IMG/VR virus record: IMGVR_UViG_3300047457_000974
Location: 1 to 64,000 of that record
Direction: 5' to 3' (one strand)
DNA: 64,000 bases
Source: a virus
Below, one piece after another: positions 57,631 to 64,000 of the stretch; the first letter of the stretch is position 1; each line of letters opens with the position of its first letter. The translations under genes were made by a program, and so were the position numbers. Below the pieces are notes generated by a model. The model made no database searches and was not told the DNA's origin. It saw only the letters and a program-made list of their open reading frames with translations.

Positions 57631-57823
57631 CGATCAAGCCCTCAATCTCCCACGTATCCCCTCGCACCGGAGACCCGCAGCTGGGGCAGAAGTTGACGCG
57701 AGGCGCGCCGGGCACCGGTTGGCCGATGACAGGGCACACAAGCTCCCCGTCGGGCGGATCAACCTGAAACCAGCCGAGTAGCGGCCGGATCTTGGGCCAG
57801 TAGTCGCAGCAGTGGTCCGCCAT
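57623..57823 (-). CDS. Small zinc-ribbon protein
   Basis: A 66-residue protein (MADHCCDYWPKIRPLLGWFQ) ending in VNFCPSCGSPVRG, with further cysteines upstream, as in small zinc ribbons. It overlaps the helicase start by 8 bases. No known function. Confidence 0.6.
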   Translation of the reverse strand: MADHCCDYWPKIRPLLGWFQVDPPDGELVCPVIGQPVPGAPRVNFCPSCGSPVRGDTWEIEGLIDG

Positions 57824-58173
57824 CACAGCCCACCCCACCGCGCCGGCACTGGCCGCAGGCCGCAGTAGCAGGCCCAGAACTCCGTCGGACCCCATCGGGT
57901 CGTCTCGCCGTCCCAGTCGCCCAGCGGCACGATGCCCGGCTGCTGGTTCAGCTCGCCCAGGGCCATGAAGGTGACGCTCTGCAACTCACCGGCTTTGCCC
58001 TGCTCCAGCTGCTGCCAGAGGCCGTAGGGCACGGGCCGGAAGCCGCGAAGCTCAGCCAGCTGCGCCGGGCCATGGATGGGCCAGTCGTTGGCCGCACGCC
58101 AGCGGACCAGCATCCAGCCGAACGCGGCGCGGTGCTTGGACTGCTCGGCCAGGAGGGTTTCGTAGGTGATCAT
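57823..58173 (-). CDS. Hypothetical protein between helicases
   Basis: A 116-residue protein (MITYETLLAEQSKHRAAFGW, PVPYGLWQQLEQGKAGELQS). The middle has an HTH-like arrangement (YGLWQQLEQGKAG). ATGA overlaps on both sides. No family recognised. Confidence 0.55.
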   Translation of the reverse strand: MITYETLLAEQSKHRAAFGWMLVRWRAANDWPIHGPAQLAELRGFRPVPYGLWQQLEQGKAGELQSVTFMALGELNQQPGIVPLGDWDGETTRWGPTEFWACYCGLRPVPARWGGL

Positions 58174-59774
58174 CGGTCGGCCACCACATGCAGGCTCTCG
58201 GCGGCCCTGGTGATGCCGACGTAGGCCAGTTGGTTCTGCTGAGCGGTTGGCGCCGATCCCCAGCCGTCAATACTCCAATGCAGCCAGACGTTCTTGAAGG
58301 TGCTGCCCTGGCTCTTGTGGATCGTCAACGCGGACGCAGGTTGCAGCTTGCCTACTGAGTCCTTGTATTTGAAGTACAAATCCCACAGATCTCGACGGTA
58401 TTCGCCCGTGGCTTCCTTTGCCATGCCTGCGATGGCTCGCTGTGCATTGTTCCACTGCTTCTCAAAATCTTTATGAATGACCTTGAAGCTGACCGGGTGG
58501 ACGTACTCACCCGGAAATGCAACCGTTAAATCCCATACCTTCCAATCGACGGGAATGTCGTCGATGCCAAGCGCTTTCGCTTGGTCGTCAAGGTAGAAGC
58601 CCGGGCAACATGGAAGATCCTCAACTCGAAACCTATGCGTAATAACGCTTGCTTCTTTTATGATCACGTCCATGGTGCTGTTGATCAACGGTTGTCCGCC
58701 ATCCGGGCCAGGAATCGCATCCACCGTCACGCATGTCATGCCAGACAGGAACTGCGGCGCCCCTGGTCCGTAGCGTCGAACGTGAATGCGATCGTTGAGA
58801 TCCTCCACGGCCTTGTTTGTCCATGCCAGCGCTCGGCAGAAGTCGGGATCACCGAGAGCCTCTGTTGATGCCGCAAGCTCCAGTAGCTCATTCAGCCACT
58901 GTTCGCGACTGCGGTGGGCCACCACGCGAGAGCCGCCGCCTTGTGCAGCTGCAAACGGTGCGCGACCCACTGCCATCTGCCTGGTGGCCGTGGCGATGTT
59001 CAGGATCGCGCCGTCGTGACGCAGCACCTCTGTCAGCCGATACAGCGACTTCGCTTCGGTGAATGCCCGGCAGACCTGATCCTCGCCAACCGGCAGCAGC
59101 TGGCGATCGTCACCGACAAACACCACCGGCCGGCCATTCAGCTCGCGCAGCAGCAGGTCGTAAAGCTCACTGCTGAGCATTGATGTTTCGTCAACGATGA
59201 CAACATCAACCGGGGCGATTGGAACGCGCTCGCAAAGCTCTTCGTCCCACTTGTCCTTTTTGCTGAGCATGTTCTTGCCGTTCTTGTCCGGCTCAAACGT
59301 CTCCTTGCCGCTGCTTTTGTCGCGCACTTGTTTTAGGCCCAGCATCCGGTGAACCGTCACCGCCTCAAAGCCATCAGCGCCGCAGGCCAGTAGCGCTCGC
59401 TCAACCTGTGCCCGGGCCTTGTGCGTCGGCGTGGCGACCACCACACGCTTGTCGCGGTCGATCAGCGCCGAGACGAGCGCAGCGGTGGTGACGGTCTTGC
59501 CGGTGCCGGCGTAGCCGCAGAGCACCGCCCTGGCGCCGGGCTGGCCGATGTCCTGCAGGATGCCGTCGATCGCTTTCTGCTGATCGGATGTCAGCTGCAA
59601 CGTTTCGGGTCGCTCGGCTGGCTCGGCCTCTTCGGCCAGCATCGCCTGGTGGGTCAGCGCGTTGTAGGCAGCGGCCGGCAATTCGCACAGCTCCTCCAAC
59701 CAGTCGCGGATCGCCAGGATCTCGTTGGCGCCGACCAGGCGCCATAGCGGATTCGTATCAGGAGTGATCGTCAT
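58170..59774 (-). CDS. RecD2/Dda-like SF1 helicase
   Basis: A 534-residue SF1B helicase: Walker A GYAGTGKT near residue 87, motif II VVIVDETSMLS, FVGDDRQLLPVGE (motif III), and the C-terminal LTIHKSQGSTF and YVGITRAAE motifs. A middle insert (about 140-170, Lys-rich) is present. Such enzymes move 5' to 3' and act in replication or recombination. ATG 59774; palindromic site 5 lies 25 bases upstream. Confidence 0.9.
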   Translation of the reverse strand: MTITPDTNPLWRLVGANEILAIRDWLEELCELPAAAYNALTHQAMLAEEAEPAERPETLQLTSDQQKAIDGILQDIGQPGARAVLCGYAGTGKTVTTAALVSALIDRDKRVVVATPTHKARAQVERALLACGADGFEAVTVHRMLGLKQVRDKSSGKETFEPDKNGKNMLSKKDKWDEELCERVPIAPVDVVIVDETSMLSSELYDLLLRELNGRPVVFVGDDRQLLPVGEDQVCRAFTEAKSLYRLTEVLRHDGAILNIATATRQMAVGRAPFAAAQGGGSRVVAHRSREQWLNELLELAASTEALGDPDFCRALAWTNKAVEDLNDRIHVRRYGPGAPQFLSGMTCVTVDAIPGPDGGQPLINSTMDVIIKEASVITHRFRVEDLPCCPGFYLDDQAKALGIDDIPVDWKVWDLTVAFPGEYVHPVSFKVIHKDFEKQWNNAQRAIAGMAKEATGEYRRDLWDLYFKYKDSVGKLQPASALTIHKSQGSTFKNVWLHWSIDGWGSAPTAQQNQLAYVGITRAAESLHVVADR

Positions 59775-59955
59775 CGGTGTGGTGGGTTGAGTGGTTGCGC
59801 TCTGGTTGCGACACCGGAGCATTTGCAGGCGTGGAGTGATGCGACCAGCACTGCTGCCACGCCTCCCCCTGCACCCCGCAGGGATCGCGCAGCTGCCAGC
59901 CCCACCAATCGATGGGCAACAGGGCCAGGGCCAGGCCGGTCAGGCGGAGGGTCAC
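59758..59955 (-). CDS. Small protein with hydrophobic N-terminus
   Basis: A 65-residue protein from GTG 59955, which overlaps the previous stop as GTGA. The N-terminus (MTLRLTGLALALLPIDWWGW) may be membrane-inserted. Its 3' half contains palindromic site 5, so coding and regulatory use overlap. Confidence 0.5.
   Translation of the reverse strand: MTLRLTGLALALLPIDWWGWQLRDPCGVQGEAWQQCWSHHSTPANAPVSQPERNHSTHHTDDDHS
59799..59820. promoter_or_regulatory. 22-bp palindromic operator-like site 5
   Basis: GCTCTGGTT and ACACCGGAGC around CG. It lies 25 bases upstream of the helicase start at 59774. Confidence 0.6.
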
Positions 59956-60128
59956 AGCCGGGCCTCCATGCTCACCGTGTAGGTGCAGCCATCACGGCCG
60001 CGGGACAGCAGGCACTCCACATCCAGCTGATCGACCCGCAGGCCGGTGGCGTCGGTGAACTCCTGCAGTGCCTTGGCGATGGCAGCCTCAGCAGTGGCCT
60101 TCGCGGCACGGGCGGTTTTGAGGTTCAT
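59952..60128 (-). CDS. Small hypothetical protein
   Basis: A 58-residue protein (MNLKTARAAKATAEAAIAKA, VDQLDVECLLSRGRDGCTYT) with an N-terminal helix and beta C-terminus. ATGA/GTGA overlaps with both neighbours support it. No family recognised. Confidence 0.65.
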   Translation of the reverse strand: MNLKTARAAKATAEAAIAKALQEFTDATGLRVDQLDVECLLSRGRDGCTYTVSMEARL

Positions 60129-60460
60129 CCCACCACCTCCCGCAGCTGCTTGCGCACCGCTTCCCAGCGCTCTGCCCTGGTGCGTTGATCCAGCCGTCGC
60201 GCCTCACGATGTCGCGTCAGCTCTACCAGCAGGTAGCGGCCATAATTGCTCTCGACCCGGTAGTAGCCCAGGTTCGCCACGGCGGCCATACGCCGTGACA
60301 CCTGCGCCTGGGACAGCCCCCACAGCTTCTGCAGCAGTCGCACAGGCGCTGCACCTGGCGCCATCCCCAGCTGTTGCAGATGCAGCAGATCCAGGATCGC
60401 TAGATCCCTGCCACGGGTGCCGTTGCGGTGGTCGTGGATGTTGATGGCGGGAATGGTCAT
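60125..60460 (-). CDS. Winged-helix DNA-binding protein
   Basis: A 111-residue protein. LAILDLLHLQQLG, LLQKLWGLSQAQVSRRMAAV and LGYYRVESNYGRYLLVEL form a helix-turn-helix plus wing, as in MarR/DprA-type folds. Coupled to the DUF3310 gene and the 58-residue gene. It may regulate early transcription. Confidence 0.65.
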   Translation of the reverse strand: MTIPAINIHDHRNGTRGRDLAILDLLHLQQLGMAPGAAPVRLLQKLWGLSQAQVSRRMAAVANLGYYRVESNYGRYLLVELTRHREARRLDQRTRAERWEAVRKQLREVVG

Positions 60461-60753
60461 GGCTCAGCACGCAGACGATCAACCAATCGCTGCAGATACC
60501 AGGCTGCCTTCCCCGCATCCTGCGCTGCATGGCCCTTGTGGTGGAGCCGCAGCAGATACTTCAGCGCCGTGGCATGCAGGTGAGCAGCTACAGGGTCGGT
60601 GCAGTTGCCGATGGCTGCCTCGATCACGTCAATAGCTTCTACCGGCCCGTACGTGTAGTGGGGTGGATGATTGACCGGATCCGGCATGGCAAAGGGTGGG
60701 TTGATCAGGAAGCCGCCGGTGCCGGCGGCGGGGGGATACCAGGTGATGGTCAT
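60457..60753 (-). CDS. DUF3310 (SaV-like) protein
   Basis: A 98-residue protein. DPVNHPPHYTYGPVEAIDVI, then LHATALKYLLRLHHKG and KAAWYLQRLVDRL are diagnostic of DUF3310, a small family of phage early proteins sometimes annotated as nucleotide kinases. Its true activity is unsettled. Confidence 0.85.
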   Translation of the reverse strand: MTITWYPPAAGTGGFLINPPFAMPDPVNHPPHYTYGPVEAIDVIEAAIGNCTDPVAAHLHATALKYLLRLHHKGHAAQDAGKAAWYLQRLVDRLRAEP

Positions 60754-60983
60754 GTGACCTCCGGCCAGTGCTGCAGCAGTTCCCGTCCAATCACACCCAT
60801 GGCGGCTGACTGGCTGGGGCAGCTGGTGATCTTCACGCCGGGATAGAGCCGATCAGGTCGTGGCCGAATCGCGCCCTCCCAGTGCTCGGTGCCAGCCTGC
60901 GGCCGGATCACTGCAATGCACTGCCCCCACGCGGCGAACACCTGCCAGGTGTCCGGCTCGGTGGGGTGAAGCTGCCAGGCCAT
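60750..60983 (-). CDS. Small hypothetical protein
   Basis: A 77-residue protein (MAWQLHPTEPDTWQVFAAWG, SQSAAMGVIGRELLQHWPEV). The ATG at 60983 overlaps the previous stop as ATGA. No family recognised. Confidence 0.6.
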   Translation of the reverse strand: MAWQLHPTEPDTWQVFAAWGQCIAVIRPQAGTEHWEGAIRPRPDRLYPGVKITSCPSQSAAMGVIGRELLQHWPEVT

Positions 60984-61357
60984 CACTTCACCTCCCCTGC
61001 GGCGCGAGCGGCACGTGGTGGCTCGGCCTTCATCTCCTCCACCACCTTGCGCCAGGCCTCCCGGCGATCGGGGGCCATGGTCTGGCCAGGCTGCAGCGCG
61101 GCAAACTCCGCATCCCAGGCCCTGGCGAAGCCCTTGGCCCTCTCCAGGCTGCCCATGCAGCTGCCGAGCGCCAGCGCCGTCGGGATATGCGTCAGCCGCC
61201 AGTAGCCCCGGACCGGATCGAAGGTCGCCTCGCCATTCTCTGCAACATGCAGCGGCTTGTGGATGGCGATGCCTTGGCCGGCCCAGTGCGGCCTGATCCG
61301 GACGACCCGCTCGCCAAAGTCGCGAGTCATCAGGCGGATCGAAACGGTGCGAGCCAT
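60983..61357 (-). CDS. Hypothetical protein
   Basis: A 124-residue protein (MARTVSIRLMTRDFGERVVR, WRLTHIPTALALGSCMGSLE). Despite its first residues it does not belong to the MARTYKRD family. The pattern ending GSLERAKGFARAWDAEF is typical of small early phage proteins. ATGA overlap with the RTX-like gene stop. Confidence 0.6.
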   Translation of the reverse strand: MARTVSIRLMTRDFGERVVRIRPHWAGQGIAIHKPLHVAENGEATFDPVRGYWRLTHIPTALALGSCMGSLERAKGFARAWDAEFAALQPGQTMAPDRREAWRKVVEEMKAEPPRAARAAGEVK

Positions 61358-61785
61358 CAGATGAACCCCACCCACGAGGTCCGGCTGTCGACGGTGCCGC
61401 TGCCCAGGAACGCGCCGCGGAGCTGCGCGATCAAGTCGCCGCCGGCCAGCACCTCCGTGCCGCTCTGGGTCTGCCGGAAGGTGTACCGCAGGCCCCGGGC
61501 CAGGATCAGCTGGTCGCGCTGCGCCAGGCTGAAGTCGGTGATGAGCGCATACCCGCTGGCGCCATCGCCCAGGTATCCCCCGGCCACCACGAACCGATCG
61601 GCCCCGCGGCCGCCAGTCAGGGTGTCGATCTCGTTCCTGGCGCTGGCCCCCAGCTGGTGGCCGACGAGGATGTCGTCGCCATCGCCACCGTTGATCGTGT
61701 CGTTGCCGCCCAGGCCGATCAGCAGGTCAGCGCCAGAGCTGCCCGTGATGCGGTCGCGGGAAGTGGATCCGAGTTGGATGTTCAT
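61357..61785 (-). CDS. RTX-type calcium-binding repeat protein
   Basis: A 142-residue protein with nonapeptide repeats (GADLLIGLGGNDTINGGDGD, DILVGHQLG, TLTGGRGADRFVV), then the C-terminal hemolysin-type segment ALITDFSLAQRDQLILARGL. Such repeats bind calcium and normally occur in secreted proteins. It is an unexpected find in an early replication region. It is short, without a catalytic domain; an S-layer- or host-derived fragment is possible. Confidence 0.8.
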   Translation of the reverse strand: MNIQLGSTSRDRITGSSGADLLIGLGGNDTINGGDGDDILVGHQLGASARNEIDTLTGGRGADRFVVAGGYLGDGASGYALITDFSLAQRDQLILARGLRYTFRQTQSGTEVLAGGDLIAQLRGAFLGSGTVDSRTSWVGFI

Positions 61786-61834
61786 GGTTTCAGGTAGTGA
61801 TTTGCAGTGATTTCACCGGCCGGCATAGTGACGA

Positions 61835-62041
61835 TCACGGCTCAATTTCGATCTCGGTAATCTCACGCTGCGGAACCATTGGCAGCAGATACCAGCCACT
61901 GGGAAACCATCCCCAGACGCTGCCATCGCTGCACAGTGCGTACATCTCGCCGCCGGCAGCAGCGATCTGCACAACACGCCGCCGCTTCTTCGTCGCGGGC
62001 GTCGGCTCACCTGGAAGCCAGGGGGCAGTAGCAATCGGCAT
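61835..62041 (-). CDS. Small hypothetical protein, first gene of the leftward early region
   Basis: A 68-residue protein (MPIATAPWLPGEPTPATKKR, MYALCSDGSVWGWFPSGWYL). The middle resembles one repeat of proteins that read a beta-propeller-like pattern. It is divergent from the gene at 62120, with the strongest palindromic site between. No firm family. Confidence 0.55.
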   Translation of the reverse strand: MPIATAPWLPGEPTPATKKRRRVVQIAAAGGEMYALCSDGSVWGWFPSGWYLLPMVPQREITEIEIEP

Positions 62042-62074
62042 CGGTGTGGTGCGGTGGAACACGGGCGCCGTAGC

Positions 62075-62096
62075 GCTCCGGTATCGTTACCGTAGC
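62075..62096. promoter_or_regulatory. 22-bp palindromic operator-like site 6 (best copy)
   Basis: GCTCCGGTA and TTACCGTAGC around CG; all 18 symmetric positions of the shared half-site are present. It lies in the 78-base divergent gap between leftward and rightward early genes. Confidence 0.75.
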
Positions 62097-62119
62097 ATCA
62101 CCATGCACCGAACGCCACC

Positions 62120-62308
62120 ATGGCCACCTACCCGCTGCCCCCCGGGCGCCGACAGATCAACCTGGAGATGCCAGAAGAGATGGTCCGCCATCTAGACCGA
62201 CGTGCTCGCGAGCTTTCCAGCACCGCGGTTCGCTGCAGCCGAGCCAGTTACGTACGACGCCTGATCGAGGCCGACATGACGGCCAGTCAGTCCGGCACGG
62301 CGGCCTGA
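62120..62308 (+). CDS. Ribbon-helix-helix protein
   Basis: A 62-residue protein. RRQINLEMPEEMVRHLDRRA, then CSRASYVRRLIEA fits the CopG/Arc ribbon-helix-helix fold, which binds palindromic or tandem operators as dimers. The best palindromic site lies 23 bases upstream, so autoregulation and control of the other sites are plausible. Start context GCCACC-ATG. Confidence 0.7.
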   Translation: MATYPLPPGRRQINLEMPEEMVRHLDRRARELSSTAVRCSRASYVRRLIEADMTASQSGTAA

Positions 62309-62311
62309 CCC

Positions 62312-64000
62312 ATGCCCGACATCCTCGCTGCAGCATCCGGTCGGTGGCCGGAGCTGCTGATGGAGCTTGGCGGCCTGACGCCAGACCAGCTCACGGACGA
62401 CCACCAGCCCTGCCCCGCCTGCGGCGGCACCGATCGCTACCGCTGGGATCGCGACGACGGCCCCGGCGGCTGGTTCTGCAACCAGTGCGGCGGGAAGGAC
62501 CACCAGGGCGGCGCCGGCTCCGGCCTTGACCTGCTGATGCGCGTCCGCGGCTGGGACCTCAAGCAGGCCCTGGCCGCGGTTGAGCGGCATCTCGGGCTGG
62601 AGCCCGACGCACCCGCCCGCAGCCGCAAGCCCGGCCGACCGCACCGGGCCCCGGACAAGCCACCGCCGTTCGCCGCGCCGCCGCGCCTGGGCAACGCCGT
62701 TGCGCAGTGGTGTTACCGCGATGCCAACGGCGAGCAGCTGTTCTGGATCCAGCGGTTCGACCCCGCACCCGGCCGCAAATCGTTCATCCACCGCGTCTGG
62801 CTTGATGGTCAGTGGCACTACCCACGCTCCCGCGGCGTTGATGCTGACCCGTTCACCTGTGAATGGCCCTCACCCCGGCCGCTCTACCGCCTGCCGGACC
62901 TGATCGATCGGCCCGACGAGCCGGTGCTGGTGGTCGAAGGCGAGAAGGCTGCCGATGCCGCCGCGGCGCTGTTCCCCGATCACGTCGTCGTCAGCTGGTC
63001 CAATGGCTCCAAGGCCATTCGGCATGTGGACTGGCAGCCGCTGGCCGGCCGCACCTGCCGCCTTTGGCCCGACAACGACACCCAGGGCCGCGAGGCGATG
63101 ACCGCCCTGGCCGCCCGGCTGGTGGTCATCGGCTGCAGTGTTGCCATCGCCGACTACCCGGCTGACTCCGTGCCCGAAGGCTGGGACCTGGCCGATGCGA
63201 ACTGGACGCCGCAGACGGCCGCCGGGGCACTTGAGCGGGTGCTGCGGGAGGTGAAGGCGCCGGCTAAGCCCGAGCCCGCACCGGCTGAGCCTGCCCCCGC
63301 GGCGCCCGCCGCTGCCGATGCTCCCCAGCCGTTCACATGCCTCGGCTTCGATGACGGCGGCTACTACTACCAGCCGGGTGATACCGGCCAGGTCATCCGC
63401 ATCGGTGGCAGCAGCCACAACGCGACCAACCTGCTGCGCCTCGCTGACATCGCCTACTGGGAGACGCTGTTCCCCGGCCCCCGCGGCACCAACTGGAACT
63501 CTGCCATCTCGCACCTGTTCCGTCAGCAGGCCCGCGTCGGTGTCTACAGCCCCGATCGGATCCGCGGCCGTGGTGCCTGGTGGGACAAGGGTCGCAGCGT
63601 CCTGCACCTGGGTGATCGCCTCATCGTTGACGGCACCACCTACCCGGTCACGGCACCACCACCCAGCACCTACAGCTACCAGCGGCTGGCCAGCATCGAG
63701 ATCCCCGATGGCCTGGAGCCCCTCAGCGACATCGAAGGGATGGAGCTGCTCGACATCGCCAACCGCTTCCTCTGGGAGGTGCCCGCCTCCGGCCTGCTGA
63801 TGGCTGGATGGGTCGCCCTGGCGCCGATCTGTGGGTCGCTCAGCTGGCGCCCCCATCTCTGGCTCACCGCCGCCGCTGGCAGCGGCAAAACCGCCCTGCT
63901 CGATCGCTACATCGGCCCGCTGCTCGACAGCCTGGCGCTATGGCCTGAAGGCAACACCACCGAGGCCTTCATCCGGCAGGAGCTGCGCAGCGATGCCCGG
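62312..64000 (+). CDS. Phage primase/helicase, truncated by window end
   Basis: 563 codons are visible; the gene continues past the right edge. The N-terminus has a zinc-binding site (CPACGGTDRYRW, FCNQCGG) as in phage and plasmid primases. A TOPRIM-like part follows (VLVVEGEKAADAAAALFPDH, then LWPDNDTQG). An Ala/Pro linker near 310-335 leads to a second domain with Walker A AAAGSGKT near residue 523. This is the expected replicative primase-helicase of the phage. ATG 62312 is 4 bases after the upstream stop. Confidence 0.85.
   Translation, partial: MPDILAAASGRWPELLMELGGLTPDQLTDDHQPCPACGGTDRYRWDRDDGPGGWFCNQCGGKDHQGGAGSGLDLLMRVRGWDLKQALAAVERHLGLEPDAPARSRKPGRPHRAPDKPPPFAAPPRLGNAVAQWCYRDANGEQLFWIQRFDPAPGRKSFIHRVWLDGQWHYPRSRGVDADPFTCEWPSPRPLYRLPDLIDRPDEPVLVVEGEKAADAAAALFPDHVVVSWSNGSKAIRHVDWQPLAGRTCRLWPDNDTQGREAMTALAARLVVIGCSVAIADYPADSVPEGWDLADANWTPQTAAGALERVLREVKAPAKPEPAPAEPAPAAPAAADAPQPFTCLGFDDGGYYYQPGDTGQVIRIGGSSHNATNLLRLADIAYWETLFPGPRGTNWNSAISHLFRQQARVGVYSPDRIRGRGAWWDKGRSVLHLGDRLIVDGTTYPVTAPPPSTYSYQRLASIEIPDGLEPLSDIEGMELLDIANRFLWEVPASGLLMAGWVALAPICGSLSWRPHLWLTAAAGSGKTALLDRYIGPLLDSLALWPEGNTTEAFIRQELRSDAR

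Noticed and set aside
60983-61357. Sixth MARTYKRD family member
   Set aside because: Starts MARTVSIRL but lacks the KRD and GRF parts and is not basic or Gly-rich.

Overview
The window reads as most of the genome of a temperate, tailed (siphovirus-like) cyanophage or an integrated prophage of a high-GC picocyanobacterium of the Synechococcus/Cyanobium type. The virus call rests on terminase, portal, MuF, HK97-like capsid, tail assembly chaperone, tape measure and lysis genes. The cyanobacterial call rests on a cyAbrB-type regulator, a monomeric class II ribonucleotide reductase, a ThyX with a cyanobacterial-type motif, and SD-poor leaders ending in CCACC-ATG. Temperate life is suggested by a complete serine recombinase and candidate repressors. 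No tRNA, rRNA, CRISPR array, transposase or reverse transcriptase was seen.

Layout. (1) 1-2.6 kb: a visibly more AT-rich cargo operon (methyltransferase, IbrA-like PP-loop protein, IbrB-like ParB protein). (2) 2.6-11.7 kb, rightward: small and large terminase, a phage sigma factor, portal, a basic MARTYKRD protein, and a giant MuF protein fused to two ParB-like units. (3) 11.7-14.0 kb, mostly leftward: an islet with cyAbrB and three basic proteins. (4) 14.1-29.6 kb, rightward: neck and tail genes, including a G/GT chaperone with a lambda-type slippery site, tail tube, two more MARTYKRD proteins, a 1417-residue tape measure and baseplate genes. (5) 29.6-32.0 kb: scaffold, major capsid and decoration genes, unusually placed after the tail genes. 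(6) 32.1-37.2 kb: fibre and adhesin genes with a collagen-like fibre. (7) 37.2-39.7 kb: lysis genes and an HNH nuclease. (8) 39.8-45.6 kb: nucleotide metabolism (RNR, dCTP deaminase, ThyX) with the serine recombinase embedded on the other strand. (9) 45.6-52.3 kb, leftward: many very small early genes, five of whose gaps carry one repeated intergenic element. (10) 52.2-62.0 kb, leftward: replication and recombination genes (beta clamp, SSB, RecT-like annealing protein, VRR-NUC nuclease, two helicases). (11) 62.1-64.0 kb, rightward: a ribbon-helix-helix protein and a primase/helicase running off the right edge.

How it fits together. Leftward early transcription from about 62 kb supplies replication proteins and dNTPs. 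The divergent region at 62.04-62.12 kb and at least five other leader regions share a 22-bp palindrome that looks like an operator. Rightward late genes probably depend on the phage sigma factor, and several share a CCGGCAACCTA leader motif. The most unusual content is the five-member MARTYKRD family (one member with a J domain), the MuF-ParB-ParB protein, the palindrome network and the repeated intergenic elements. Names without a recognisable family are left as hypothetical.
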